From Mimachlamys varia (taxonomy: Eukaryota > Mollusca > Bivalvia > Pectinida > Pectinidae), in assembly GCA_947623455.1 (NCBI GenBank), contig OX392528.1, forward strand, positions 52,098,322 to 52,162,321: 64,000 bases of DNA, written 5' to 3'. Positions 35,982-44,959 of the stretch are shown piece after piece; within the stretch, counting starts at the first letter, position 1; each line of letters begins with the position of its first letter. Position numbers and translations under genes: made by a program. Under the pieces are notes generated by a model, which ran no database searches, was not told the DNA's origin, and was given only the letters and a program-made list of their open reading frames with translations.

Positions 35982-36340
35982 GTTCCAAAAGGTATGGTTT
36001 AATCGATAAAAAATCGGCTAAAATGACTATTGCACGGTCACGTGCGAACTATTGAACCCCGCGTGACGTTTCCCGCCCTTTCAAGCGTCAACGTCAGTCA
36101 TGTGTCAATGCTGCCAGACAACAGGCATGACGACTTCTACAGGAATGTTGAGATCGCCAATGAGTTTGGATTGATTTTTTTGTGGTTATTACTCAGATAA
36201 TTAAATGTTTACCTATTTATTTTTCTACATACTAGAGTTCACGCGATACATTTTAAATTGGTCTATAATTATTCAAAAGCATGTTAATAAAATAAACAAT
36301 TTCAGTGAATCAAAGTGTGTTTTAGTGATTATGTAATAAG

Positions 36341-36507
36341 ACAAGTATATCATGAGTGTCTGTGTAATAGTCCATAATATTTAACCCTCGGTACTGGTAA
36401 TCGACCGATGTTCTATTGCACGAGGCCGAAATAGAACTTCGGTCGATTACCAGTACCGAGTGTCAAATATTCTGGACTATTGCACAGACACTCATGATAT
36501 ATTTGTA
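36341..36507. mobile_element. long hairpin element (~75-bp arms)
   Basis: The arms pair almost perfectly: ATATCATGAGTGTCTGTGTA against TGCACAGACACTCATGATAT, continuing through CTCGGTACTGGTAATCGACC / GGTCGATTACCAGTACCGAG, around a short GC-rich loop. This is a typical snapback MITE in a gene A intron. Confidence 0.85.
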
Positions 36508-37016
36508 GAATAGAACATGAACAAAAAATATCATAGGAAATAAGTCGCAATAGGTTTTACTTAATTTCCCGTAGTTTGCCTGAAGGGATATACACACATG
36601 TATATTAATAATGACTTAATGTCATGTCATAAACATATATTTGACCAAACAAAAAATATGACATGTTCTTCTTATCTGATATTTCGGATCAACATATACT
36701 AGTTTAACAAAAGCATACTTCTAATAGAAGACTCGTGACCTGTTTTTTTTACATCGATTACCAAATCCCTTATTTATTCAATAATTGTCACTCTAACCAC
36801 TTTTGTGGATGTGGCCTACTCAAACATGTTGAAGAATATTATAAGAATATATATTGGAATTGTCAACAGCTCAATTCGTAGTGACAAACGTAATGTTGAT
36901 TATGATTATGTTGATTAACAGATTTTGCAAAACATTCTTGTTTCTGTTACAATTGAATTCAAAGATACTCTCTCATCAACATACACTATACGAGGAAGGC
37001 TTTGTTTCCATTTCAG

Positions 37017-37219
37017 CGATGCCGTGTGGACCAAACTCACACTACACTGCCGAGATGACAGCTTGTCCTGCCACGTGTGTGGACAGAGAAGGCCCCACTA
37101 AATGCACCAGGAACAAAGTTGAGGGCTGTGAGTGTGATACAGGCTATGTTCTGAGTAACCAACGGTGTGTCCACGTGACAGAGTGTGGTTGTACGGATGA
37201 TACGGGAGATTACAACCCG
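37017..37219 (+). CDS. gene A exon: TIL domain 1
   Basis: The 203-nt exon runs from CCATTTCAG to AACCCG|GTAGGT. The translation MPCGPNSHYTAEMTACPATC, then GCECDTGYVLSNQRCVHVTE and CGCTDDTGDYNP, is a canonical trypsin-inhibitor-like cysteine-rich (TIL) module as found after VWD/C8 in zonadhesin, FCGBP and mucins. It ends at a codon boundary. The next residues (DYNP joined to DGAEF or LGTKF) begin a TILa-like segment. Confidence 0.93.
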
Positions 37220-37307
37220 GTAGGTTACACGGGAAATTAACACATTGTCATTGTTGGACTAATGTGTTATTTCTTTAAAAGACTCGCATTTTGAAACGGT
37301 TGAGCTA

Positions 37308-37545
37308 CTGTAAATCAACTAATTTTCGCATGCGATAAATTCCGCGTATTTCGCGGTTGATTAAAATGCGCGAAAATAAGTCGCCGTGAAATATTACCAA
37401 TCAGAGATTTGCTAATTGTAGGAGTACTATACTGTATATAGGGTTTATGACCGTATTTATCGCGAAATTATATCGCCGCGAAATAGTCGTTTCATATGAA
37501 AGCGCGAAATTAAGTCGCCGCGAAATAAGTTGGTTTATAGTATTT
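37308..37545. mobile_element. palindromic MITE with GTAAACCAA ends, copy 3
   Basis: The family is the same, in opposite orientation: CTGTAAATCAACTAATTTTC at the left and AAGTTGGTTTATAGTAT at the right. Confidence 0.83.
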
Positions 37546-37624
37546 CTAATGCAACTAGTAAAGATAATTGGTGACTGGCAATGTCGGCTGAACAAATCCT
37601 GCGAATGCCGAAATGTAAACAAAA

Positions 37625-37945
37625 TCAAAATTGCCACTGCAAATCGATTAAACTAGGGGCAAAATATGAACAAAAAGGTTAGAAAATACCAAAGCGTCAA
37701 CAAAACCATAGTCTGAACTCAAAAGGGATTAAACTAGGGGCTAAAATACGAACAAAGGAACGATTTACATTGATACCTCTGTAAAAATTTAACAGAATAA
37801 GACCAGGTGTTCCAGAAGAGTGAGCGACTTCTGTTTCATCGACGGCACTCGCCATGTACATTCAGGTTAACGTTAAGTCCTCAAAGTGAGAACCGAGTCA
37901 TCATTCTCAACCGCAAGTAAGCACACTAATGAGCATAACCACGTC
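37625..37945 (-). mobile_element. two adjacent reverse-transcriptase 3' fragments
   Basis: A short piece (37638-37675, AATCGATTAAACTAGGGGC) is followed directly by a longer copy from GAAAATACCAAAGCGTCAAC to CGCAAGTAAGCACACTAATGAGC. Both are on the minus strand. Confidence 0.82.
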
Positions 37946-38754
37946 ACGTTTATCGTATGGTTTAGTAGTAAGCTGTCAATGCTTGTCATAATTATTTTGT
38001 GATATTTGGAATGCATCATCCAGAAATAAACTGTTCTCTTTTTATTGACTTACCATTCTTCTAGCTGAAAACAATTCTTCTAAACTATCACAAACTGGAA
38101 TAATCATATAATCGTATGGTTTATAAATAATATGTCAAGTCTCTCCCAAACATTGAATATCTTAACTTGATAAATAAAATTAAAAAAATTATTATATATA
38201 TATTCAATAAAGTAAATGATAATGGGTTAAGAACCTATTTAATATATATTTTTGTCCAGCGGGATATTTTAAAACAAACTAATAAAATAAGGGTATTCTG
38301 TCACACTGTTACACTGTGTATGATAATTACAATAGTGATAATATCACAAAAAATGTAACTCCACCATTCACAAGACGTTAATGCATATGTATATGCGCTT
38401 GTTCGCATTGGATCCTAAAGGAACACATATCGAGATTATAAAATTATGATATCATTTAGAGAATATGTTTGTATTGTCATTTTTAAGGATAAAATCGAAC
38501 TAGACACTCTTGGACGAATAGCGTTCATTTAACAATGCACTCAATAGACATATTGTGTATACATTTGAACATTTTGCTCAATATTAGATAGCTGACTATT
38601 AGTATAGGCCGGTGCGTTGTGAACAGCCTATAGGTGTTTGTTGTTGCCACCTGGGGGTGGGTCATTTGAGAAAGTTGACTTAGAGTATTGTTTCTCCCTG
38701 TATATTATACTGAGTGTAATTATAGATATCAAATGAAAATCTTCATATTTGTAG

Positions 38755-38947
38755 TTGGGAACTAAATTCGTCTCCACGGATTGTTCAATCGTGAGACAAT
38801 GTAAGGCAGTAGGTAACGAGATGAAGATTGTTGCCATAGAAACGAAGGACCCGTGTGGTACAAACGCTGTGTGTAAACTCCAGGATGGGCGATACACGTG
38901 TGTATGTAAGGCACGACACACTGGAGATCCCCTGAAGGCTTGTTCAT
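38755..38947 (+). CDS. gene A exon: TILa/EGF-like cassette 1
   Basis: The 193-nt exon runs from ATATTTGTAG to TTCAT|GTTAGT, phase 0 to 1. The first half, LGTKFVSTDCSIVRQCKAVG, resembles the TILa segment that follows TIL domains. The second half, DPCGTNAVCKLQDGRYTCVC and KARHTGDPLKAC, is EGF-like. It is exactly as long as cassette 2 (40449-40641) and strongly similar to it. Because 193 is not a multiple of three, including both cassettes without the intervening TIL copy shifts the frame. Joined to TIL copy 2 it would create TAA across the junction. Confidence 0.88.
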
Positions 38948-39039
38948 GTTAGTTTCATGTTTGATTTGATTTATTATGTTTTACGTCCAGTGTATATACA
39001 TTGTATCATGCATGATTATCAAATTTAATAATGAAAAGG

Positions 39040-39285
39040 GTGGTCGGATGGTCAATGGATAGCGCACCTACCTCTCACCAAGACGGCCGGTGTTCGATAC
39101 CCCGAACGGACATGAAAAAATATGGGGTCACCTGCCCGACCGCGTGGGTTTTATCCGGGTACGCCGGTTTCCTCCCACAATAAGACCCCTCGCGCGCAAA
39201 CATCCGGGCCAACATGAGTGAATAGTATAAGTTGGAAATTTGTTTCATAATTTTTGTAAAATAAATAAAATTAAGATAATAATGA
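39040..39285 (+). mobile_element. tRNA-derived SINE, near full length
   Basis: The head (GGTCAATGGATAGCGCACC with B box-like GTGTTCGATACCCC) is followed by the core CGTGGGTTTTATCCGGGTAC and CCGGTTTCCTCCCACAATAA, and an AT-rich tail. It is the same family as 548-788, and it is inserted between cassette 1 and TIL copy 2. Confidence 0.83.
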
Positions 39286-39396
39286 AATGAAAAGTAAGAT
39301 ACTTTCCTGTTTGTAGACTTTTGAATAAAATTTAAGTGAAATACTTGTCGCATTGAAAATGTTTAATACGAACTACCTTTTACGTATCCGTATTAG

Positions 39397-39599
39397 AAAT
39401 CACTTGTGGAGTAAACGCCCACTATGCCAAAGAGATGACTGCTTGTCCAGCCTCGTGTAAGGATCCACAGGCTCCTAACAACTGTAGGGAACCAATGGCA
39501 AAAGGGTGTGCCTGTGACCAGGGGTTTATGAGGAATGAAGGGCAGTGTATACGTGTCCAGGAGTGCGGATGTAGAGATAATGACGGAACACCACATTAT
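39397..39599 (+). pseudogene. gene A TIL copy 2, exon with decayed splice signals
   Basis: The segment is 203 nt, exactly the length of TIL exon 1. It encodes a good TIL module (CGVNAHYAKEMTACPASC ... GCACDQGFMRNEGQCIRVQE CGCRD split here). Two defects stand out. Where TIL 1 has the donor GTAGGT, this copy reads CGGGGA. Splicing from cassette 1 (last base T) onto its first bases AA would also make a TAA stop. The protein sequence itself is not degraded, so loss of use may be recent, or another splice pattern may exist. A weak alternative donor (TGC|GTCCTT) lies 15 nt downstream. Confidence 0.65.
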
Positions 39600-39869
39600 C
39601 GGGGAGGAAACTGCGTCCTTTACAAATTTATGCTTGAACTAAAATATTTCTAGAATTATAATGAATATTATGCGCCCTTAAGGACATTGAATATCTATTT
39701 CGAAATGGCGTCAAAACTGATTGCATTAGACACATTTTACTACAATGTGCTTAACGTATAGTAAAGGATAACACAGTGTCCAATCTCTATTACATATATT
39801 TTGAAGACAAAGCAACTATAAGTTACGGAACAGGCGTTTGAGAGATGAAAATTAAAGAAAATTATGGGC

Positions 39870-40105
39870 AAGTTTTATGGACGCTATATGTGTATCATTA
39901 AGAAATAGAAAAACCTCATTAGTACTTAGTATAATTGAAAATAATGTCTTCGTTATCAGTTTGAGGACGTGGAATTTTAATGGTGGATGTCGTCGATGAC
40001 GCTTACCCTTCCAGAACACGTGGTCGTATTTTCTTGTATATATTCAAATGCCCCCTTTGTTCATATTTTGCCCCTAGGTTAATCGATTTTGAATTCTGAC
40101 TATGT
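39870..40105 (+). mobile_element. reverse-transcriptase element, degraded 3' fragment
   Basis: It starts ATGGGCAAGTTTTATGG, is internally deleted around the GTCGTCGATGA landmark, and ends near AATCGATTTTGAATTCTGAC. Confidence 0.78.
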
Positions 40106-40448
40106 TTTGTTTTAAATCAACAACAATATCACAATCAATGGACATGCACCTATTACTACATCATATTCACCGATAAAGTAAAATATTTAGAACAAATTCA
40201 TTTACGTAAAGTTCTCAACTTTGTAACGCACAGATGTAGTATACGTCTTCATGTGGATCTAACAATGAACTGTAGCAAAATATAAACATATAACTCTGTC
40301 TCAACTTTAGGAAGGTGATGATATCAAATTTGTTCAAATGTGCGACAGTAAAGATAACATTTTTTTAATGATCGGAACCTATACATATCCAGTTTTTCGG
40401 ATTTAATATGACGAAGTGTTGTAGGCATTGTTTCTGGTTTTGATTTAG

Positions 40449-40641
40449 GACGGTGCCGAATTTGTCTCCAGTGATTGTGCAGAAGTTAGGCAATGCAAGG
40501 CAGTACGTAACCAGATGAAGATTGTTGTCAAGGAAACGAGGGGCCCGTGTGGTACAAACGCTGTGTGTAAACCCCAGGATGGTCAATACACGTGTGTATG
40601 TAAGGAACGCCACACAGGGGATCCTTTAGAGGGATGTACAG
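40449..40641 (+). CDS. gene A exon: TILa/EGF-like cassette 2
   Basis: The 193-nt exon runs from TTGATTTAG to TACAG|GTAAAT, phase 0 to 1. DGAEFVSSDCAEVRQCKAVR is the TILa-like part. GPCGTNAVCKPQDGQYTCVC and KERHTGDPLEGC form the EGF-like part. It joins in frame directly to TIL exon 1 upstream (which ends at phase 0) and to the kringle exon downstream, making TIL1-cassette2-kringle a clean open frame. Confidence 0.9.
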
Positions 40642-40695
40642 GTAAATCTCGTGTTTATTGTGCCCCATGTAGAGTAGCTCGATGTTATGTTGGTC

Positions 40696-40940
40696 TACTG
40701 TAAAGCCAATTTTTTTCGCGAGTGGAATTTTTCGCTTAGCCAGCATCTCAACTGTTCGCGGTGTGAACATTTTCACGATGTCAGTCATGCTGGTTTGTAC
40801 ATGTGTACATGCACTGTTATTATACACTGTAGAGTTTGAGTGGTGTTGAAGATGTTCGCATGTGGAAATATTCGCGAAGATTAAATGCAAGCGAAACAAG
40901 CGAAAATTTCCACACCGCGGGCAGTTCCATTTTTACAGTA
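40696..40940. mobile_element. palindromic MITE with TACTGTAAA ends (related type)
   Basis: TACTGTAAAGCCAATTTTTT at the left and CCATTTTTACAGTA at the right flank a GCGAAA/TTTCGC-rich interior. It is related in design to the GTAAACCAA elements but diverged inside. Confidence 0.7.
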
Positions 40941-41112
40941 TATATAGAAATATGAACCAATCTTTATTTTAAGTAATGAGCATTTGTGCTGTCAAGAACA
41001 CTTCGAATTTTGAACTTTTTGTGAAACAATTTGCTAACAACTGATATATCATTACGTCATTTGTCACATCAATCAAAGAATATTTAAATACTGAACAATT
41101 TCTTAATTGAAG

Positions 41113-41343
41113 CACCACTGGAATGTCGCATAAAATTTTACGGGTCAGACTACCAAGGTGATATTTCCAAAACAATATCTGGAAAGCAATGCACAGCATG
41201 GAACAGGCTTAGCAAGCATAGATTCGCAAAACTTGGCGGCCATAATGGCTGTCGAAACCCATATCCTGGGAGAAAGGCAAGGGCGCCTTGGTGCTTTGTT
41301 AATGATGGTAAAGACTGGGAATATTGTGATATTCCTATGTGTA
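41113..41343 (+). CDS. gene A exon: kringle domain 1
   Basis: The 231-nt exon runs from TTAATTGAAG to TGTA|GTAAGT. The translation has six cysteines in kringle spacing: ECRIKFYGSDYQG, ISGKQCTAWNRL, LGGHNGCRNPYPG, RAPWCFVND and WEYCDIPMC. Kringles are triple-disulphide protein- or lysine-binding modules known from blood-clotting proteases, ROR receptors and invertebrate extracellular proteins. The exon starts by completing an Ala codon from cassette 2. Two-one phase boundaries make it a self-contained shuffling unit. Confidence 0.95.
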
Positions 41344-41497
41344 GTAAGTATTACCTTCTTATGATTATGTTTTTTTTTTAAGTTTATATAAATACCGCAT
41401 AGGTATAAATGTTTCTATGCCTTCATTTTTGCACCTAAGTTGGTTTTCCATAGATTTAACAGCCGTATAATGGAGTTTCTCTTTTTGTAATGTTTAG

Positions 41498-41716
41498 AAG
41501 CGAAAAAGCCGCATTGTATCGCTCAAACAACAATCTCTTGCTCGAGTGGGAAAGACCAACACAGGCGGTGTAGTAAACCCGGAATAAAATATCTCACCTG
41601 GGTATCGAAGACAGGTGACCCAAAATGTGTGTTCGGTCTTAGTTATGGCAGACAGAACGACGAAGTATGGGTTAATGGCGGATGTGGCGGTACTTTTGAT
41701 GTATGCTTCATGCCAG
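41498..41716 (+). CDS. gene A exon: DUF3011-like domain
   Basis: The 219-nt exon runs from TAATGTTTAG to TGCCAG|GTAAAA, same phase class as its neighbours. The pattern TTISCSSGKDQHRRCSKPG, LTWVSKTGDPKCVFGLSYG and DEVWVNGGCGGTFDVCF matches the DUF3011 layout (CxS, RC, S...C..G.S.G, IWV..GC...F), a family first catalogued mainly in bacteria. Assignment is by eye from the cysteine/tryptophan pattern. The function is unknown; in this place it is presumably an extracellular disulphide module. Confidence 0.72.
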
Positions 41717-42162
41717 GTAAAACTGATGTGGAAACCGACACAACGATATGTATAGTTGATGTCCAAATACGATGTACATAAGTTGTCTATTAGTATACCT
41801 TTAGAGGTAAAATTAATATAAGAATATAATGCTGAACAACATTTTAAGTGAGCTGACACTGATTGAATAATTTCTCTTGAATTTATTATTGTGTTAATTG
41901 AAAATAATCCCGGTCAGTTTTCGTTGTATCTAACAAACAAATCAAGTTTGCTTCCGCATGTGTGAAAATTCACCTGTACTTACTGTCTGCAACATACTAG
42001 CATGATTATTATTGAGAACGAACGTTTAAGTTGTGAGGTCATGTCGTTCTCGTCATCAATATTGGATAGGTTATCTTATCTACGTTTCACACATAAATAA
42101 AAATACAAGCGATGACATATGACTGTCCACTTTTATACTAGTCTACATTAATTTCTTCCCAG

Positions 42163-42201
42163 AAAACGTTTCGTACAAGCCGAGAACAACTCCAGCAACA
42201 G
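42163..42201 (+). CDS. gene A 39-nt linker exon
   Basis: The acceptor AATTTCTTCCCAG and the donor ACAG|GTAATT bound 39 nt reading ENVSYKPRTTPAT in the phase set by the DUF3011 exon. It also leaves one base to start the Glu of the second kringle (ECKKTR). It is a short Pro/Thr linker. The phase fit on both sides supports it although the sequence itself is not diagnostic. Confidence 0.68.
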
Positions 42202-42477
42202 GTAATTTTGACATTTATTTCAAAAACCGGGCTTTACTCTAGTTCTCGCTATATACATCCACAATTTCTTGGGTTAAATATTCTGTATCCATGTGTGATA
42301 TAAAGTGGATTTTTATTTGTACCTAGTATTTAGTGATAGGGGGTGGCAGCCTCTGCTGGTGGATTTTTTAGTCCCCGGGGTTTTCTGGAGCCTCCAGTTG
42401 TAGTGGCAGGGTACATAATATACACATTTTCGTAAAACACGATTTGAAGATATACAGAACTAGTTTAATTTTACTTC

Positions 42478-42663
42478 TAAATTCATTAATTTAAAGGGTT
42501 TTTACGCTGCTGACCCTTCTGCCTCTACATTAGTTTAGAAATTTTGGATTCCCATTTTTTGGCCCCAAGCATTAACGAAGAGTCCTAGGAGGACGAAACA
42601 GCTGAATGATGCAGCTTAACTCATTTTTTTCGGCATACTGTATCTATTACTTAATTTGAAAGG
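42478..42663 (+). repeat. dispersed repeat, GGCATACTGTATCTATTAC family
   Basis: This is the second copy of the repeat at 26555-26752 (TTTTTACGC, TGGCCCC, CGGCATACTGTATCTATTAC). Confidence 0.65.
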
Positions 42664-43199
42664 TGCAGCGTGTGTGTGTTGTGTCATCTTTTATAAATTT
42701 GCTTATTAGTATGCCATGTTGTTATGTCTGAAAACAACACCCCAGTTCTCACCTTGAGAACGTGACATTTATTTTGATGTGAACCAGATTTAATTGGCGG
42801 GTGACAATGAAGGAGTAGATGCTTCCCTTCAGAGACACATTGTTTTAATATATAATATGTGTTAATACCTGACGTAACTACTAAGTTTACGATACAGACT
42901 CTATGTTCCTTTAAAATGTCGCCGTGCAAATCCGGTGCATGCATGCAGGTAGACTTTCAAATGCTAGTAGCCAGCAGCTAATATAAATCTCTGACGTCAG
43001 CTATTAATAATCACTGTCAGCAATTTCCAACATAAAAATGACGTCATCTGTAACTTATCCCTGTCAGTAATTTCATTTTTGCACCGTTTTTCTCAATAAG
43101 TAATCCCAGATAATAATTGTTAAAAGTACACGGTATTTGTTAAGTGTAATATTTACCTTCATGTTAAACACGAGAAATAAACTTTTTCATTATTTAATC

Positions 43200-43306
43200 T
43201 AGATTCCTTAATTTACATGTCTGGTGTCGTCGATGAAGCAGAAGACCCCTACACGTACTCTTCCGGGACACCTGGTCTTGTTAACGCTTCGGTATTCTTT
43301 GATTTT
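43200..43306 (+). mobile_element. reverse-transcriptase element, internally deleted 3' tail
   Basis: GTCGTCGATGAAGCAGAAGA and TCTTCCGGGACACCTGGTCTT jump directly to GTTAACGCTTCGGTATTCTT, so about 110 bp of the usual tail are missing. Confidence 0.8.
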
Positions 43307-43573
43307 TTGTGTTATACTTTAACATTGCTTTAAATAGAAGTGGGGGGATACGCTGTTGCTACGTTACAGAGTACCATTGCGCAAAACAGCTTTTCAAAAC
43401 ATTGTGTTGCACTTCCGGTGGGCGAACTTCCGGTTGTAATGACTTACTTTTATTGTCAAAACAAGTATTAAAAACATTATTTTGGGATTTAGTTATTTGT
43501 GTAATAGAGTGATACCAAATGTCCATAAAATTCATACATAGCTTTAATACACATGTTTCTTTGTTTCGTTTAG

Positions 43574-43801
43574 AATGCAAAAAGACCAGGAAGGGAACTG
43601 AGTCTAAGGGCACGTGGGGTGTTCCGGGTGTCTGTGTCAGTCCTGGTCCGCACAGTATCCACAGAAAAACAAGTTTGCCAGAAAACTAGCAGGACAGGGA
43701 AACTACTGCAGAAATCCTAACCCTGTCGTCAGAAAGCGGCCCTGGTGCTTTGTTGACGACCCAAAGTTCAAACAAAGATGGAAATACTGTGAAATTTTAT
43801 A
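43574..43801 (+). CDS. gene A exon: kringle domain 2, frameshifted
   Basis: The acceptor TTTGTTTCGTTTAG is followed by ECKKTRKGTESKGTWG in the expected frame. The rest of the kringle (CQSWSAQYPQKNKFARKL, GNYCRNPNP, RPWCFVDD, RWKYCEIL) lies in another frame. The switch falls near 43625-43636, where the loop between cysteines 1 and 2 is also about 7 nt shorter than in kringle 1. As written, the first frame meets TAG at 43687. The donor TATA|GTGAGT then joins the terminal exon, which supplies the sixth cysteine. The choice is between a base missing from the assembly and a real truncating allele. Confidence 0.78.
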
Positions 43802-44395
43802 GTGAGTAGAAGTTATATTTTCACCTATTCCAATTTTAACAATATCTTTGTTTAATTTCTAAAATATGACCAAACCTTTCCTGATACCTCTACATTGCCC
43901 CAATGTTGTACAAACTCTACATTATGTCCCATAAACTTTTATTTATTTTGCCGATTCCGCATACTCATTACAGCTTCTAAAATCATTAGACTTTGATAGG
44001 TAGCAATCATGTGAGATAAAAGAAATTCACGATCATCAACCTATTTTGCGATATATTGATTTTAACTTAATGTTTTCTCAGATTTAAGGAAAAAGCAGTG
44101 GAGGAATTAACTGAATACTTTGAGCAATTAACACATTTTCATTTCGACGTTTATATTCTCCAATTTGCCTTCTAATAAGACAAAATTGCAATTGAATAAA
44201 TTAACGTCACAACGTATGTTTCAAAATATGTAATTGATCAAATGGCATCTTAAACGTAACATAAAACGAAGTTGATTAAATTCGTTCATTTCTTAGCCTG
44301 CTCACATGCAGGAATGAAGTTGAATGATGTCTATTTATGTATAACTAATATTTAACCAAAATTTACATCTGGATATTTTGAATTTATTCTTTCAG

Positions 44396-44402
44396 CTGTT
44401 AA
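44396..44402 (+). CDS. gene A terminal exon: last kringle cysteine and stop
   Basis: The acceptor TTTATTCTTTCAG is followed by C-TGT-TAA. Joined to the two bases left by kringle 2 this reads Tyr-Cys-stop, giving KYCEILYC as the end of the protein. That places the sixth kringle cysteine exactly where kringle 1 has DIPMC. Only seven bases are coding; the rest of the exon is 3' UTR leading to AATAAA at 44484. The fit of cysteine, stop and polyadenylation signal is the evidence, since the exon is too short for similarity. Confidence 0.72.
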
Positions 44403-44483
44403 ATTCAAGCGAAGACGTTTATACATTGTACGAAAGGAAAGGAAAGAAAAACTACCTTTGGATTTCATTGTACTTTTCCATTC

Positions 44484-44489
44484 AATAAA
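44484..44489 (+). terminator. gene A polyadenylation signal
   Basis: AATAAA lies about 82 nt after the predicted stop of gene A, within a short AT-rich 3' UTR. Confidence 0.7.
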
Positions 44490-44959
44490 AGTTTGCAATG
44501 TTTATCAATTTTGAATAATGTGTAAAGATGTTTCGAAAACGATGGATTACCGTAAAAAAGATGGACATAAGAAACACGCGTGATATTGCACCTACATAAT
44601 TTAAGTAAGTGATACAGCAGGTCAAACATGAATTACACTGTACCATACAGCTGGTTTGTCCTTCTAGGACTCATCTAAGTTTCTACTGTATGAGTGCTAC
44701 ATGAATTTCTGTAAATGATGAAATGATCATATCTGAAAGAAAACAAAAGTTAAATATAATACCAATATGTATTTGTAACGAGACTCGATTAAAACAAACA
44801 TGTACAATGAACTTTATGTGTAAGAAATATTAGATATAAGTTTTATTATCACAATGATATTGTATAATAACAGTAGTTTTGTCCCCCAAAAATATTTTTA
44901 GATTCGTTACCAATTTATACATTAGTCGCATGTAAAATGCCAACCAGGCACGCACATCC

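Larger units (their letters stand above)
29890..44402 (+). other. gene A: SUEL-EGF-VWD-TIL-kringle-DUF3011 mosaic, span
   Basis: This is a multi-exon gene for a predicted secreted, cysteine-rich mosaic protein. Domain order: SUEL-type galactose/rhamnose-binding lectin, EGF-like, von Willebrand D, TIL, TILa plus EGF-like (duplicated), kringle, DUF3011-like, short Pro/Thr linker, second kringle. Consecutive exon phases agree throughout except at the decayed TIL copy (39397-39599) and within the last kringle. VWD/TIL parts resemble zonadhesin- and FCGBP-like proteins. It ends in a small terminal exon and AATAAA at 44484. The 5' end with the signal peptide was not found; the SUEL exon starts with a partial codon, so at least one upstream exon must exist. 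It is a tandem paralogue of gene B at 55070. Confidence 0.8.

Noticed and set aside
42300..42420. GC-richer segment GGTGGCAGCCTCTGCTGGTG as a possible exon
   Set aside because: No frame gives a domain match, and the linker and kringle exons on either side already join in phase.
43614..43802. Separate small protein starting at 43614
   Set aside because: This is the second part of kringle 2 in a shifted frame; there is no ATG at that position (GTG) and the exon context explains it.
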